Positions 29,903 through 41,153 of a stretch of DNA of 64,000 nucleotides are shown piece by piece. The stretch comes from Dimorphilus gyrociliatus. Lineage: Eukaryota > Annelida > Polychaeta > Dinophilidae. Position numbers and translations under genes: made by a program. Where the stretch lies: assembly GCA_904063045.1 (NCBI GenBank), contig CAJFCJ010000009.1, positions 1,426,968-1,490,967 of the forward strand, given 5' to 3'. Numbering within the stretch: the first letter of the stretch is position 1; the number at the start of each line of letters is the position of its first letter. Below the pieces are notes generated by a model. It saw nothing but the letters and a program-made list of their open reading frames with translations, was not told the DNA's origin and did no database searches.

Positions 29903-32900
29903 TTATACCCTGGCTGTTTGTAAATCGACTCCGTTTATCTTTAACGTTTGTCCTGATTCGTCCTTGAGCTGCAGCTGTTAGATAAAAAAAAATGTTACAT
30001 TTCCCTTTGACATTGTAATGTGTATGCACCTCGTCGACATCGGATTCAGGCAGACTTGTGAAATCCGGTGTTTCACTGCTTAAAGTCTTGTATCGTTGAA
30101 TATATGCTCCCAATATAGAATAGCAATCACTTTCTGCAAAATCATACATAGTGTGCCGGCAACCGGGTGTTTCTATATTCGCTTTCGTTTTGTACTCCTC
30201 CAAATTTGGGCAATGAACGCTACCCCCCAGACCGCTATCGACGTCGTTACTATGAACGCTATCCGGATACGTAACATGATTTTTTAATGAAGGCGTTTTG
30301 ACCTTCCTTTCATCCGACTTCCCAGCAACCTTTGTTGTACTGTCCTCTTCATTTTCGAATAATGGTGGAAGATCTCGTTTATCATACATTCTTGAGCATA
30401 GATCCGTTGTCCCCATAAAAACTTTCCGCCTCTCAGGTATCGTCCATATGGCGCTTGGCGACGGCTGGGCGGGCTTTAAAACCGTCTCTTTACTGTCACT
30501 TTTAATACGGGATAATAACTCTAATACGATATTGCTAAACGCCCGTAAGTCCGATCGGAAGGCATCCTGTCGTCTCTCCGCCAAAGCTTCTCCGCTGTTT
30601 TCCAAATTACCCAGTACAATTGTTAGACCCTTCAGGAAAAAAAAATATTTTTATTATAGATTCTAAAATAGTATAGTTTCAAATTTCGACATTCCATTTT
30701 GAAGAAGGAATGCTTTGATTATTGAGTTAAATACCTGTACGATTTGGTTCGATTTGAGGCTTTTATTACGCTTTATTATTTAAATAATGTGTTTTTTTCT
30801 CTATGGAGTCTCTAATTTTTTATCAATGTTTACTTTTTATACGAAAACACACTTTTCAAAAGATTTTACATAGACCATTTAGTTTGCATTAGCGTACGCA
30901 AAACCGCATGAATAAAAAGATATTAAGGGCTCTTGTAGGATATCGTTTAAAAGAAATACGCTAAAAGGATTTAACGAGCCGCCTCCAATAAATAAATCAT
31001 TTTTCAGAATAACAAAGGTATTTTAGTCCATATATTAGCGTATTTAAGTTCCTAATTATATATCTAGGGGAAATAGGGAATAAATGAAAAAGAAATTATT
31101 TTATACCTTGCCCTTCTTGCGCACAAACATCGATGACAAGGTCAAATTGTTATGCACAATATCGTTTGAGTGAAGACATTCAACAGCCTTTGTTGTTTCC
31201 ATTACCAGTTCATGTATGGCCTCGTCCATCATCGGAAATTTGTCGAGGTAATCGGTAACCGTTCCCATCGGAAAGAATTCATGGCATATTAAACTACATT
31301 TAAAGTCTGTTTGATCACCAGTAGCTTCGTGAATGATCTTTGAAAATGGGTTCCGATAATTGGTCCAATAATATTGAACTATTCTTGAATCTTTATTATT
31401 TAATTTTGAAATTGCATTTACTTCTTGCCTCCACTCATTTTGTAATTGAGGATTGAATAGTTTCAAATGAGCAGTCCTTATTGATGAATCATGCGGATAC
31501 GTAATTTTATAATGACAAATCCCTTTGGACGGCGCCAGAGAGTCGGTCCTCTTCGAATTTTGCTTCTAAAAGAAAGAAAATAATAATAATAAAAAAAACA
31601 TATAGAAGAAATATAACAGAGAATTCTCAGTTTAAGGATGACATTTAGACATTTCTTCCAAAGAATATTTTATATTTCCCATTATTGATAGGTTTGAGAG
31701 TGCCCCTTATTTTTTTCGATTTATTCAATAGACGAGCAATTAACACTGATACTTGAAAGGCTTTCTTTTTTTATGAACTTAACAACTTCCTGTAAATATT
31801 GACAGTATCGGCCTAAGAAAATTTTTTTTAATAAATACCGAATCTACTATTTAGAGGGTGATCGTTAAAAAAAAGTTCTACTCCCCCCACTGTAGTTCGC
31901 GTGATGCTTATGAGAAGGGTACAAAAAAGCACTCGGCTTTTTGTTGTCGAAAATTTCTTTGTTGGTTGTTAGGCCTAGTTATCAAGTAGCTTTTTGGGAA
32001 CCTGGTACTGAAAGTTTTCTACTCACTTTTTTATTTATCTTTCCATCATAATTGTAAATTATTTTAAAAAGAACGGCAGTTTGAATCGATTATCGCCTGC
32101 TCTGGTGAATTAAATAGCTAATTAAAGCTTTTAGTTAGGAGCTATAAAGGCTGGGCGGCATTGAAATCGCCCTAAGGCAGAGTCTAAATCTAGCTCTAGT
32201 TGACAACCTTGGTAGCTAGCCTACTCTATTTTATACATGCTCTTTATTTAAGAAATTGCCCCAAATACTTTCTATCCAATATCTATTTTAAAAAAAAAAG
32301 ATTTTTATTAATGTAGAAATCCCATTCTAAGTGATATATAAATTACTAAGAGTGGATTATCTTAAACGGAAATATATAATCCAACTGTTTACAAAAAATC
32401 GGATTAAACCATGACAAGTTAATTTTAACATCGACTAATTGCCCTAGTACTAAAATTCAATTTTGTTGTTAGTAAAGAAATCGGTGGGAAATTCAACGCG
32501 ATAATAAATCATTGAATTCTAATAAAAGCGTGTCATCTCGAATTTACCTTAAATCGTTTGTGAAATATATTGAATGGAATGAAAATAGATACTTATTCAA
32601 ATTATTTCTTTTTCAAATAAACACATGCAAATAAATAAGAGTTGCGCTTTTTCGTTAAAGTATTAGGTAGGAGTTAAATCTATTGAGTAAGTCACTTTTA
32701 ACAATTAATTTGAAACCTTAATCCATTTTGTTTTGAAGGGAGGATTGTAATTTGACAGCTACATATTTCACTCTATTATAAATATTGTCATAAAACCTAT
32801 AAATTATATTAATAGGGAACTTTAACGGGACAGGAATGTTTTTTTTTTCGATTCTCATGGAAGTATTCCAAATTTGGCTTTTATCGCCCCCTTTGTTAAA

Positions 32901-34021
32901 GATTAAACTGAAAAATTTTAATGTTGACAGTCAACTACTTAGTTGGAGCTTGATTTTTTTATTCATTCTAAGTTAGGAATAATAAAGAATGATTCCCTCT
33001 CAAACATTTTGCAAATCCCGAACGTGTTGTCGAATAATAGGGGCGCCGAAACTTGAAAAAAAAAAGAGGAACTTTTATGACTTACCTCTGGTATTCTAGC
33101 GACAGATAATAATTCTTCAGGTATAAGACTTTCGTATTTAATCATTTCACCATCGTCCATTTTTTTCTCTTTAAACGATATTAAGATAGCGAACAAAATA
33201 ATAATTAAAAGAGGACAAATAAACAAGACAATAAGAGAGATAACACTTGATACGTTAAATATCTCCGATTCGTCCAAGGTTTGTCCATTTGAAAAATAGA
33301 ATAAATTTAGAGCAGTAAAATATATAAAGTTTAAAACGTTCTCAAAAAGAATAACTGTCCAGGTAATTATTAGGACTAAGAATTTTCTTTTCCCATTCCC
33401 AGTTTTACCATTATCCGAAAAATAAACAAAGACTGAGCGAACAACGGAAATGAGATTTAAAATTACGTTCAAAACCGCAAAAATTGTTGTTATTACTATT
33501 AACATTGCCGAAAAAGCCCATGACTTTTCAGGTTTAAATCTTATAGGTATAGATTCTAAACGATATTCGCTATCGGATTCGAAGTAGATTATCCCACTAA
33601 ATGGTAATACACATATTATTACGCTTATAACAATCTCCGTAGCCGTTATAGTAAACCATATAATCCAAGAGGTATTCGTGCTACTTTTAAAGATTATTGA
33701 CGGATTTTCTGAGTAAATGTTTTGCAGTAGAATACAATGAGTTGTTGTTGAAAGGAGAGGCTTTAAAATTATTCCGAATATAAGGAGATAGGCTGCTATT
33801 TTCGAAATATGTAACTTGTATATTATTAACCCAACTGATATAATTAGAGTAGCCACCCAATGTAGAATAAGTGAATCTGATAGAGTCTTTGGAAGAACAT
33901 TATTTCTTAATCGGATAATAATTGCGACAGTTATTAAGATGCATGTAGAACAGGTTCCACCATAGCCAGCTGTAGTTAGAATCTTCTCCATTGTTGTTTC
34001 TGTACTAGTTACATTATCCAT
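29903..34021 (-). CDS. predicted seven-transmembrane protein fused to a pseudokinase
   Basis: Model: exons 34021-33086, 31565-31107, 30629-30030, 29974-29903 (minus), all phase 0, 688 residues. Exon 1 encodes a short N-terminus with an N-glycosylation site (NVTS) and seven hydrophobic helices near residues 17-37, 49-67, 74-98, 118-139, 168-197, 213-240 and 258-282, then a tail ending SVARIPE at a perfect gtaagt donor. Exons 2-3 encode a kinase-like fold: beta-3 lysine in AHLKLFN, hinge CHEFFPMGTVTDYL, catalytic loop HSNDIVHNNLTLSS and C-lobe DLRAFSNIVLELL. The catalytic Asp is Asn and the DFG position reads VLGNLE, so it should be catalytically dead. A Ser/Pro-rich tail follows. Uncertain: the 1,520-bp intron 1, the C-terminal splice, and whether the 7TM exon is instead a separate single-exon gene (its frame stays open to 32963, with AATAAA beside the stop). 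No receptor family assigned. Confidence 0.55.
31566..33085. other. long intron (or gap between two genes) in the 7TM-pseudokinase locus
   Basis: About 1.5 kb without a recognised exon. It contains one TAGGCCTA octamer (31970-31977). Several times longer than typical introns here, which is why the fusion needs transcript support. Confidence 0.5.
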
Positions 34022-36232
34022 TTTAAATATGTCAATTCGTCGTTTTATCGTTCCTATTAATTTTAACTTTTTACATATCGAGCTCAGAGCGATCGTATGC
34101 TCGAACTATCAACCGAGTTTGATAGCTTTCCGATACGAGAAAACCACCTTTTGCGCATGACCGTTTATAAAGATATGGGCGGAGCCAACAAGGGAAGAAA
34201 TTGAGAGAAAAAACTTCGGTAATCTAGGCCTATCTAATTCTTTTAACAATAGATTCTATTGAAATATTCAATTCTTTCCTCTTTGAAAAAGAAAAGAAAA
34301 AAGAATAAAAAAATTAAAAAAAGAAATTATGGAGATATTTGCACATTCTTAATAAAGTGTATAAACCTATTTATATAAGAATTATTCTGTTCATAGAATG
34401 GATCCCATCAAAATCTACATATATGCCGTTTAAATACAATGAAAAGTAAAAAGCTAATTGAGTCTCTCTCTCTCTCTCTTTTCTCCCCTCCCTGTATTCT
34501 TTTAAAGGAAGAAGCCGGTTTTTAAAGTTCTCACCCGCATTGACACCCAGTAAGGAATTGTTATAGAACTGTAGTAAAAATATTTGTATTCATTACACAC
34601 GAAAAGCGAGATTCAAAGCATTTAGTTTCAGTTCATAGGCCCACATTTCAACCCTTCCTCTATTCTCGTAAAGCCGCTGAATTGAAGTAGAGGATTTCTT
34701 ATAAAAACTATTGGATGTTGTTATACGATTATTTAGTCCCTTTTATCTGTCCTTAGCAAATGGTTGCCTAAGGTGGCGTCATTTGTGCTCTTCTTTAAAT
34801 TTGCTTATTTAGATATCATTTTATCAATAGACACTTTAAGAGGAACAAGAAGTGATCCGGCAATAATGAGATTTCAATAACAGAACATTCGAAAATGGCC
34901 ATTTTCCGCTTCTACAGGCCTATACAAAAGACCACTCCACTTTGACCTCCTATTGACTTTTCGTAGGTAATATAAAAATTCTACTATAGATGAACTTTAA
35001 ACTAAATAAACAAGCAATCAAAAAAAAAACGCGACTAAAGTGAGATTTAGTGTCAAATTTTCAAGTTATTTATACATTTAAAATAACGTAAAATAGAAAA
35101 GTATAGGGAACTTTCTAATGGAACGTTTTATATGTTTGTTTACCTTCAATATTTGATTAGCAGGTTTGTTTGAATAATTCGCTTGAATAGGCTGCCATCT
35201 AAAGCAAACTTTAATATAAATCATTTCAATATCAATTTTTCCTTCTTTAAAGAATGATCGGTATGCCAATATCTCGGTCATAAAGTTCGATTCACAGTAG
35301 GACAGGTGTTAAATTGTACTCGGAGTAATTTGTAGGCGCTCTGGATGGATTACGTAATTGGTTAAAAGCATTTATACGCTACTTTTAAATTATGTCATTT
35401 TGCTCCTTCTGGCGTAATAAACGTCGTTAAGTTCTATTTTCTATAAAGTTGGTTTTTAGTATAAAACTTTCGGGCTTGTAATTTAAATTTGCCACGTATT
35501 TAAGGCGGAAGTAGTATGTCATTTTTTGGTATTATTCAACCACGGCAAAAAGTTGTTAACAATATTCCAGCTTGTAATAGTTTTACAAGCTTATTATATA
35601 TATAAATTTTCGATAGAATACGAATAATAGTTAGTTAATTTATACTTATGGTAAGTTTTTAAAGTTTTCTAGAGACTCCTTATGTAATAGTTTGCTTTCG
35701 GCTGAGCGATATTGTGCCTCCTTATGAAAATTGAACCCCGCCTTCCTGAGTAATTGAATTTAGTATAAAGATGCTTTAACTTAAATTTCCGGCTATAGTA
35801 GTTGTCAACTACTCTCCAATATTTATTCGTGTTTACTGCGAGATGCACTCCCAACTTTTTTTAGCATTCGCAAGACTTAATTTCTCTTTGATAGTTTGGG
35901 AGTTTGTGGACTGAAGACTTTGAGGGCGTTTGTTAAAATATCCATGAGCAGCGAACCTAACACTAAAATGCCAAGGTTTTAAGTTAATAATATAATAACC
36001 ACGTTTAAAAAGTATTAGTTCAGGTCGAATATACTCGTATGGTTAATTAAGTTTATTATGGCATTAAAATCCCCAAGATAAAATTCCCTAGATATTTAGA
36101 CAAAACGAAACCCGCTGTGTATACAACAGGTGTGCACATGAACACCTCTTTTTTTTAAAAACACATGCCGCTAGTCATTTAGTACACGTGGCTTGAGTCT
36201 TACAAAAGAAACGTTTCAAGTTGCAGACCAGC
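34022..36232. other. 2.2-kb region, mostly noncoding
   Basis: Apart from the exon candidate at 35144-35281 (minus) I see no gene. It includes a TAGGCCTA octamer (34225-34232), a TC run near 34461-34480, and the upstream regions of the 7TM exon and POFUT1. A short minus-strand frame at 35669-35854 was not accepted. Confidence 0.45.
35144..35281 (-). CDS. possible alternative first coding exon of the pseudokinase gene
   Basis: ATG-initiated, 46 codons (starting MTEILAYRSFFKEGK, ending ANQILK), closing on a gtaaac donor in phase 0. The frame continues only briefly into the intron. It could join the pseudokinase exon at 31565 (also phase 0), which would leave the 7TM exon inside its intron. No family recognised. 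Competing possibility: a chance open frame. Confidence 0.4.
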
Positions 36233-37761
36233 ATGGAATATTATAGTCGTTTTGCACTCTATTTTCTCTTCGCGTCATGTACGATAGCAACGGCCATAAA
36301 ACAAGATCCAAAAGGCTATATATTATACTGTCCGTGCATGGGTAATTACTTTTTATTACTTTCACTTTAAAATTTTATCTCATGGAGTTTACTTTCAGGC
36401 CGTTTCGGAAATCAAATGGATCATTTCCTAGGTAGTTTTGGCTTCGCTAAAAATCTTGATAGAACCCTAGTCGTTCCTCCGTGGATTGAATATAGATCTG
36501 GAACATCAAACACGGTATATTACAGTTATATTTATCTAGTTAAAATCAAATATAAAGGACTCTCTTTTATTACTATAAAAGAAACACGTGCCATTTACGA
36601 AATATTTCAAACTTGAAGCGTTACAATCATACCACCGTATTATTGATATGGAAACGTTTATGAAAGAATTGGCCCCAAAACTTTGGCCTGAGAAAGAGCG
36701 ATCAGGTTTGCTCTTAAACAAATACTATCCCGTTGAAATGTATTATATAACCATAAAATATATATATTTTTAGTACTTTGTTATATGGCGAGAAATGGAC
36801 CCGAAAAAGACTCTTGTAATGCTAAAGACGGAAGTCCATTTGGTCCTTTCTGGGACAATTTCAACATCAATTTTGTTAAATCTGAATTTTATGGACCAGA
36901 TCTTTACTTTGCTAGCGAAAATAATTACGATAAGAAAAAATGGTTAGAAAGGTTAGTTTAATAAGAAATTCAAAGGGAAAAAGAATAAATATATCTGAAA
37001 ATTATTCAATATTTAGATTTTCATATAAGAAATATCCAGTAATGGCATTTACCGGGGCACCAGCTCAATTTCCTGTCGTTAAACATTATATACCCATTCA
37101 AAAATACGTGGAATTTTCTGATGAGATAAGTAAGCTGGCGAAAGAATTCATAAATAAATACTTGGAAAAGCCTTATATCGGCGTTCATCTGAGGAATGAT
37201 ATTGACTTTGTGAGTTTTAAGTTAAAGCCATTTCCGTTGTTCAGTGTTGAATTAACTTTTTATTAACAATACAGAAAAATGCCTGCGAGCACGTTGAAGA
37301 AGGTGGAAGTAACTTTTTCAGTTCTGCACAATGTTTGGGCTATGATCAACAGCATGGTAAAATATCAAAGGAACTATGCTTTCCGAGCAAAAAAACAATT
37401 TTGAAACAAGTCGAAGAAGCCGTTAAGAAGACCAAAGCGAAATCTTTGTTCGTGGCAGCTGATAAAGATCACATGATTAACGAATTTAGAAAACATTTAA
37501 AACAATATAAAGTAAGTATTTAAGTATATATTTCTCTTTTATTTATTGACTTAATTGAAATTTTATATCCTTTAGGTAAACGTTGTTAAATATACATCAA
37601 ACTATCCTCAAGTTGATCTCGCCATTTTGAGCTCATCCGATCTCTATATTGCTAATTGCGTATCATCATTTTCCGCCTTTACCGTCCGCCATAGAAGCGT
37701 AAGAAATTTACCAACACAGTTCTGGGCTTTTTCTAAATCACCATCTCATGACGAGTTATGA
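36233..37761 (+). CDS. POFUT1: GDP-fucose protein O-fucosyltransferase 1
   Basis: Seven exons: 36233-36341, 36399-36514, 36582-36705, 36774-36951, 37017-37209, 37275-37511, 37576-37761; 380 residues (human about 388). A signal peptide ([19 protein letters not shown]) precedes the catalytic domain. Family signatures: [14 protein letters not shown] near the start, [15 protein letters not shown] with the HLRND donor-binding arginine, and a C-terminal region ending in [16 protein letters not shown]. The protein ends SHDEL, a canonical ER-retrieval signal. It transfers fucose from GDP-fucose to Ser/Thr in EGF repeats, notably of Notch, in the ER lumen. An ADAM10-like sheddase in the same window acts in the same pathway in other animals, though the linkage here may be chance. 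Confidence 0.95.
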
Positions 37762-39163
37762 AATCTCTTTGTATACTTAGATTTATAGTTCAATTTAACG
37801 ACTTAATGAGTTAATCGTTGTCTGTAATAATCGGTTGAACAATTTATATGATTGTATTAAAATATATAGTATATATGAATATATACACAAAAAAAGAAGT
37901 GGTTTTTATCTCTCTCTGTCTCTCTCTTTGTTCCTTCCTTCCGGCCTTCCTTCCTTCCCTGGCTCTCTCTTTCCAAAATACTTTCCTTTTTCTAACCTTA
38001 AATATCAATTAATCTAAAGCAGTGTGAAGGCACCTGTTCACACAACAGATGTAACACTTCAATTTACAGTTGCATACTTTTTCCCTTTAACATCTGACGC
38101 AAGCGATTTATTTTGATTATCTGATAAACTCAGGTCTAAAGAAATGTTGCCAAAATTTAAACATCATTAATACTCAATTGTATTCTTTTGACAGATGTTT
38201 TCCTCATTTCGGGCCCCGGTTGCTTATATAAACCTTGAACTTTTATAAATGTTTGCATTTAGTTTCAGTTTGGTATCTTTCAACGAGTCCTTGATCATCT
38301 CCATTACTATCTGATGAAGTTGAATACAAATAGCTTTTTACACGAGAAAAGCATCGTCACAGCTGAATGGAGGAGAGAATAGTAGATAAAAAGTAGTTTT
38401 TTATATCGGCTTTATGTTCCATAAATATCTGTGAAACCCTTCCCTTGATCAAACCTATAAGAGATTTAATTTGTTTAACAACACCTTAATTTTCAAGTAT
38501 TTACTTAAGAATGATACTATTATGAACCATTCATGATACAACCTATTAAACCTAATATGCCTTATTATATAGTCTCTAAGTATATATAATATGTATGTTA
38601 TAAATTGTATTACTACAACACATGGATAAAACTTTTATGCCCGGTAAAATAGCTTTCTCTTGCATAAAATGCCATCTACTGGTTGTTATAGGAAAAATGC
38701 TTATTATCGGAGAGACATCATAGTTTCATCGACCTAATCTTAACAATAAGCTTTGAAAGAAGAATACATAAGAGACTAATCAATAGACGCTAACTTTATA
38801 TTAGCAGTAAAAGAGTCAATATTTAAAACCTCAATTTAATTGTTCGATAGTGTTTATAGCACTTTGTATTCAGTACTCAGGCACTAGCACTGAAACTTTG
38901 ACCTGCTAAATGAGCTAGCTCGGTCGTAATTCTGTACTTGAACTAAACGTTGTTCTTTTACTAATATTAGATACCATAGATGTACTGAAACTTGTATAGA
39001 GGTTCTCTCTAAATATATTTTACTACAATCAATAGCAGTGTGAGTACTTAAGGATATTGTAACTATTTAGAATAATCGAATGTTCTATAAAACACAAAAG
39101 ATTTATAATTGATGGAAAATGTAGGCTCTGCTATTCGTTAGGTAGTATTTTGCCATCACTACT
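37762..39163. other. intergenic region between convergent genes
   Basis: 1.4 kb between the POFUT1 stop and the stop of the minus-strand membrane protein. It contains CT-rich and TTCC repeats near 37905-37960. No ORF or RNA gene recognised. Confidence 0.5.
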
Positions 39164-40664
39164 TTAATTTCTCTTTTGTTTAGGCTCACGACGCCCTAAA
39201 AGTTCCTTGAAGATGAACAAACCAAAGGCAGAGATGCAGCTAACAACAACACAATGTTCCACCCTATTTGTAAAGGGTGTTCCACAAATTGTGTACCACT
39301 TAACCCCATCTGCTGGTCTTTGAGTGCAGTGAAAATCGAATGGTTCATCATAATTCTTATCGCAGAGATATTGTTTTCGAGGAAGCATCTAGTAAATGAC
39401 ACAATTTTTAGCGTCTAAATACTAGAAAAACTTAAAAGCAAAGTTACTTACCTGTCCTAAAGCACTCAATATAGGTGCATCTTTTGAACAATCACCTAGA
39501 GGTTCGTGTAAACCGGTAGCGGCTAATTGCTCTGGTTGAACAAACCAATTCAAAAAGAAATACATAGTATAATGAATAAAGATAACTAAAGCTATTTCAT
39601 CTATTTTAATCGATCCGCCTACGGTTTGCTTATCATTTTTCCATACTATTGCACAATAACCTAAAATGAGAAGTAGACAGCAGCAAACTTCAGTAGGGAC
39701 TTTCCAAATATCGTGCAGTGGATGATAAAAGATAACAAATTGAATAACACCCATAGGAAATGAAAATAGAGCAGTTGCAATTGAGACAGTAAGTTCTTTT
39801 CGGAACGTCGAACGTTCTCCCTCTTTAGTAGTCATATTTAGTAATTTGGGAAGACCATTGAAAACTGTGTTGAAAGAAAAGGCAAAAGAGGCGTGGAATA
39901 TATAACTTGTCCACGGCACGTAATACATTCTATCATATACATTTGGATCGGTATCGTGCCAAGTCCACCACAACAATTTTACTCCAGTGATATCATAAGG
40001 CAAATCGATGCAAACTACGGCTAAACCGACTACCAAGAAAGAAAGTAAATATAACTAAAATACGTTTTGTGTTATGAAAAGGAATATAGAAGAAAAAAAA
40101 CCTGCTAAAGATTCAGACCATCTGGGTAATCGCATTCGTTTAACGGCCATAGTGGCCGTATAAATAAAGTAGGGATCTGTTAAAATTAATAAATTATTAA
40201 GATCCTATTAAAGAATTCCCAATGTACCCTTTACCCTTCTCAAAACCCAAGTATTATTTTATAGTTAAGTTACTAACACAGGCAAACTATATATAATGGA
40301 AATCTTTTCTTAAAGAACATAACAGTTCCCTGAATATGCCAAAAGTTATCGATGTCTTTTAACTCATAGCTGTATATTTCCACAGCAACTCCATGTAGAA
40401 TACATGTAACCCAAAGCCATAAATTTCGGCCTCCACTTTTGAACGCTATGTTTAAATAGGTAAACAAAAAAAAAGGTATAATTAGCACTCCAGGTATTAC
40501 GAGAAATTTTCCAGGTTATATATTGTTTGTGTAATTGATTAATTACCATGAAAAAGCGTTAGTAGTGCACCCACAATCGTTACGCTTTCTTTTATAAGAA
40601 AGGTCCAATTTTCTTGCCATATTTCTGCGGGATTCCTAAACGCAACAATATTTTCGCTAATCAT
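39164..40664 (-). CDS. multi-pass membrane protein of an uncharacterised family
   Basis: Five exons: 40664-40547, 40445-40278, 40176-40102, 40029-39452, 39388-39164; 387 residues with consistent phases (1, 1, 1, 0). At least six hydrophobic segments, including TFLIKESVTIVGALLTLF, the segment around LWLWVTCILHGVAVEIYS, and VSIATALFSFPMGVIQFVIF. Conserved-looking soluble motifs are KLLWWTWHDTDPN and EQLAATGLHEPLGDC. The C-terminus is basic (RREPKQKRN). The WTWHD pattern resembles a nematode-to-annelid family of unknown function (I believe DUF7802); that is from memory and should be checked. No enzyme motif is evident. Confidence 0.75.
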
Positions 40665-41077
40665 ACTTTTCCGGTTTTGATTTCTTCTTCACCCTTTGAT
40701 TTGTCTTCTAGATTTTATTTCCTTCCCTTCGAATTTCCTTATATATATTTCTTATTACTTGTCTCCTACACAGTGTTAACACAGACAATTATTACAATTT
40801 CTATTTTTTATCAAATTTCAAGGTTTATATATATACAATGATAAGTGTCAGCCTACAACACGCTATAGTTTCAATGTGACAGATATGTAGGCCTACGATG
40901 GTTCGATATAATTAAGTGCATAGAAACGGCAATTAGTACTTCTGTACGATTGTTTTGAGTAACTTGGTGTATTTATTTTTCATTAGAAAATTTTCTTATT
41001 TCTTTTTTTTACCGAATGTAAACAATGTACAATATAAATAATGATTATATACTCTCTCTCTGTCTCTCACTCTATCT

Positions 41078-41132
<55 letters not shown>

Positions 41133-41153
41133 TATATGCAGAGTAACATTCAA
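40665..41153. other. intergenic region with microsatellites
   Basis: Between the membrane-protein start and the adenylate cyclase stop. Contains a TAGGCCTA octamer at 40888-40895 and the compound repeat below; no gene. Confidence 0.5.
41052..41137. repeat. compound (TC)n(TA)n microsatellite
   Basis: A run of TC/CTAT units followed by about 18 TA units, just beyond the adenylate cyclase stop codon, so probably in its 3' UTR. Confidence 0.95.

Noticed and set aside
35669..35854. 61-codon minus-strand frame between the 7TM locus and POFUT1
   Set aside because: No splice signals or recognisable features; length is within chance for this region.
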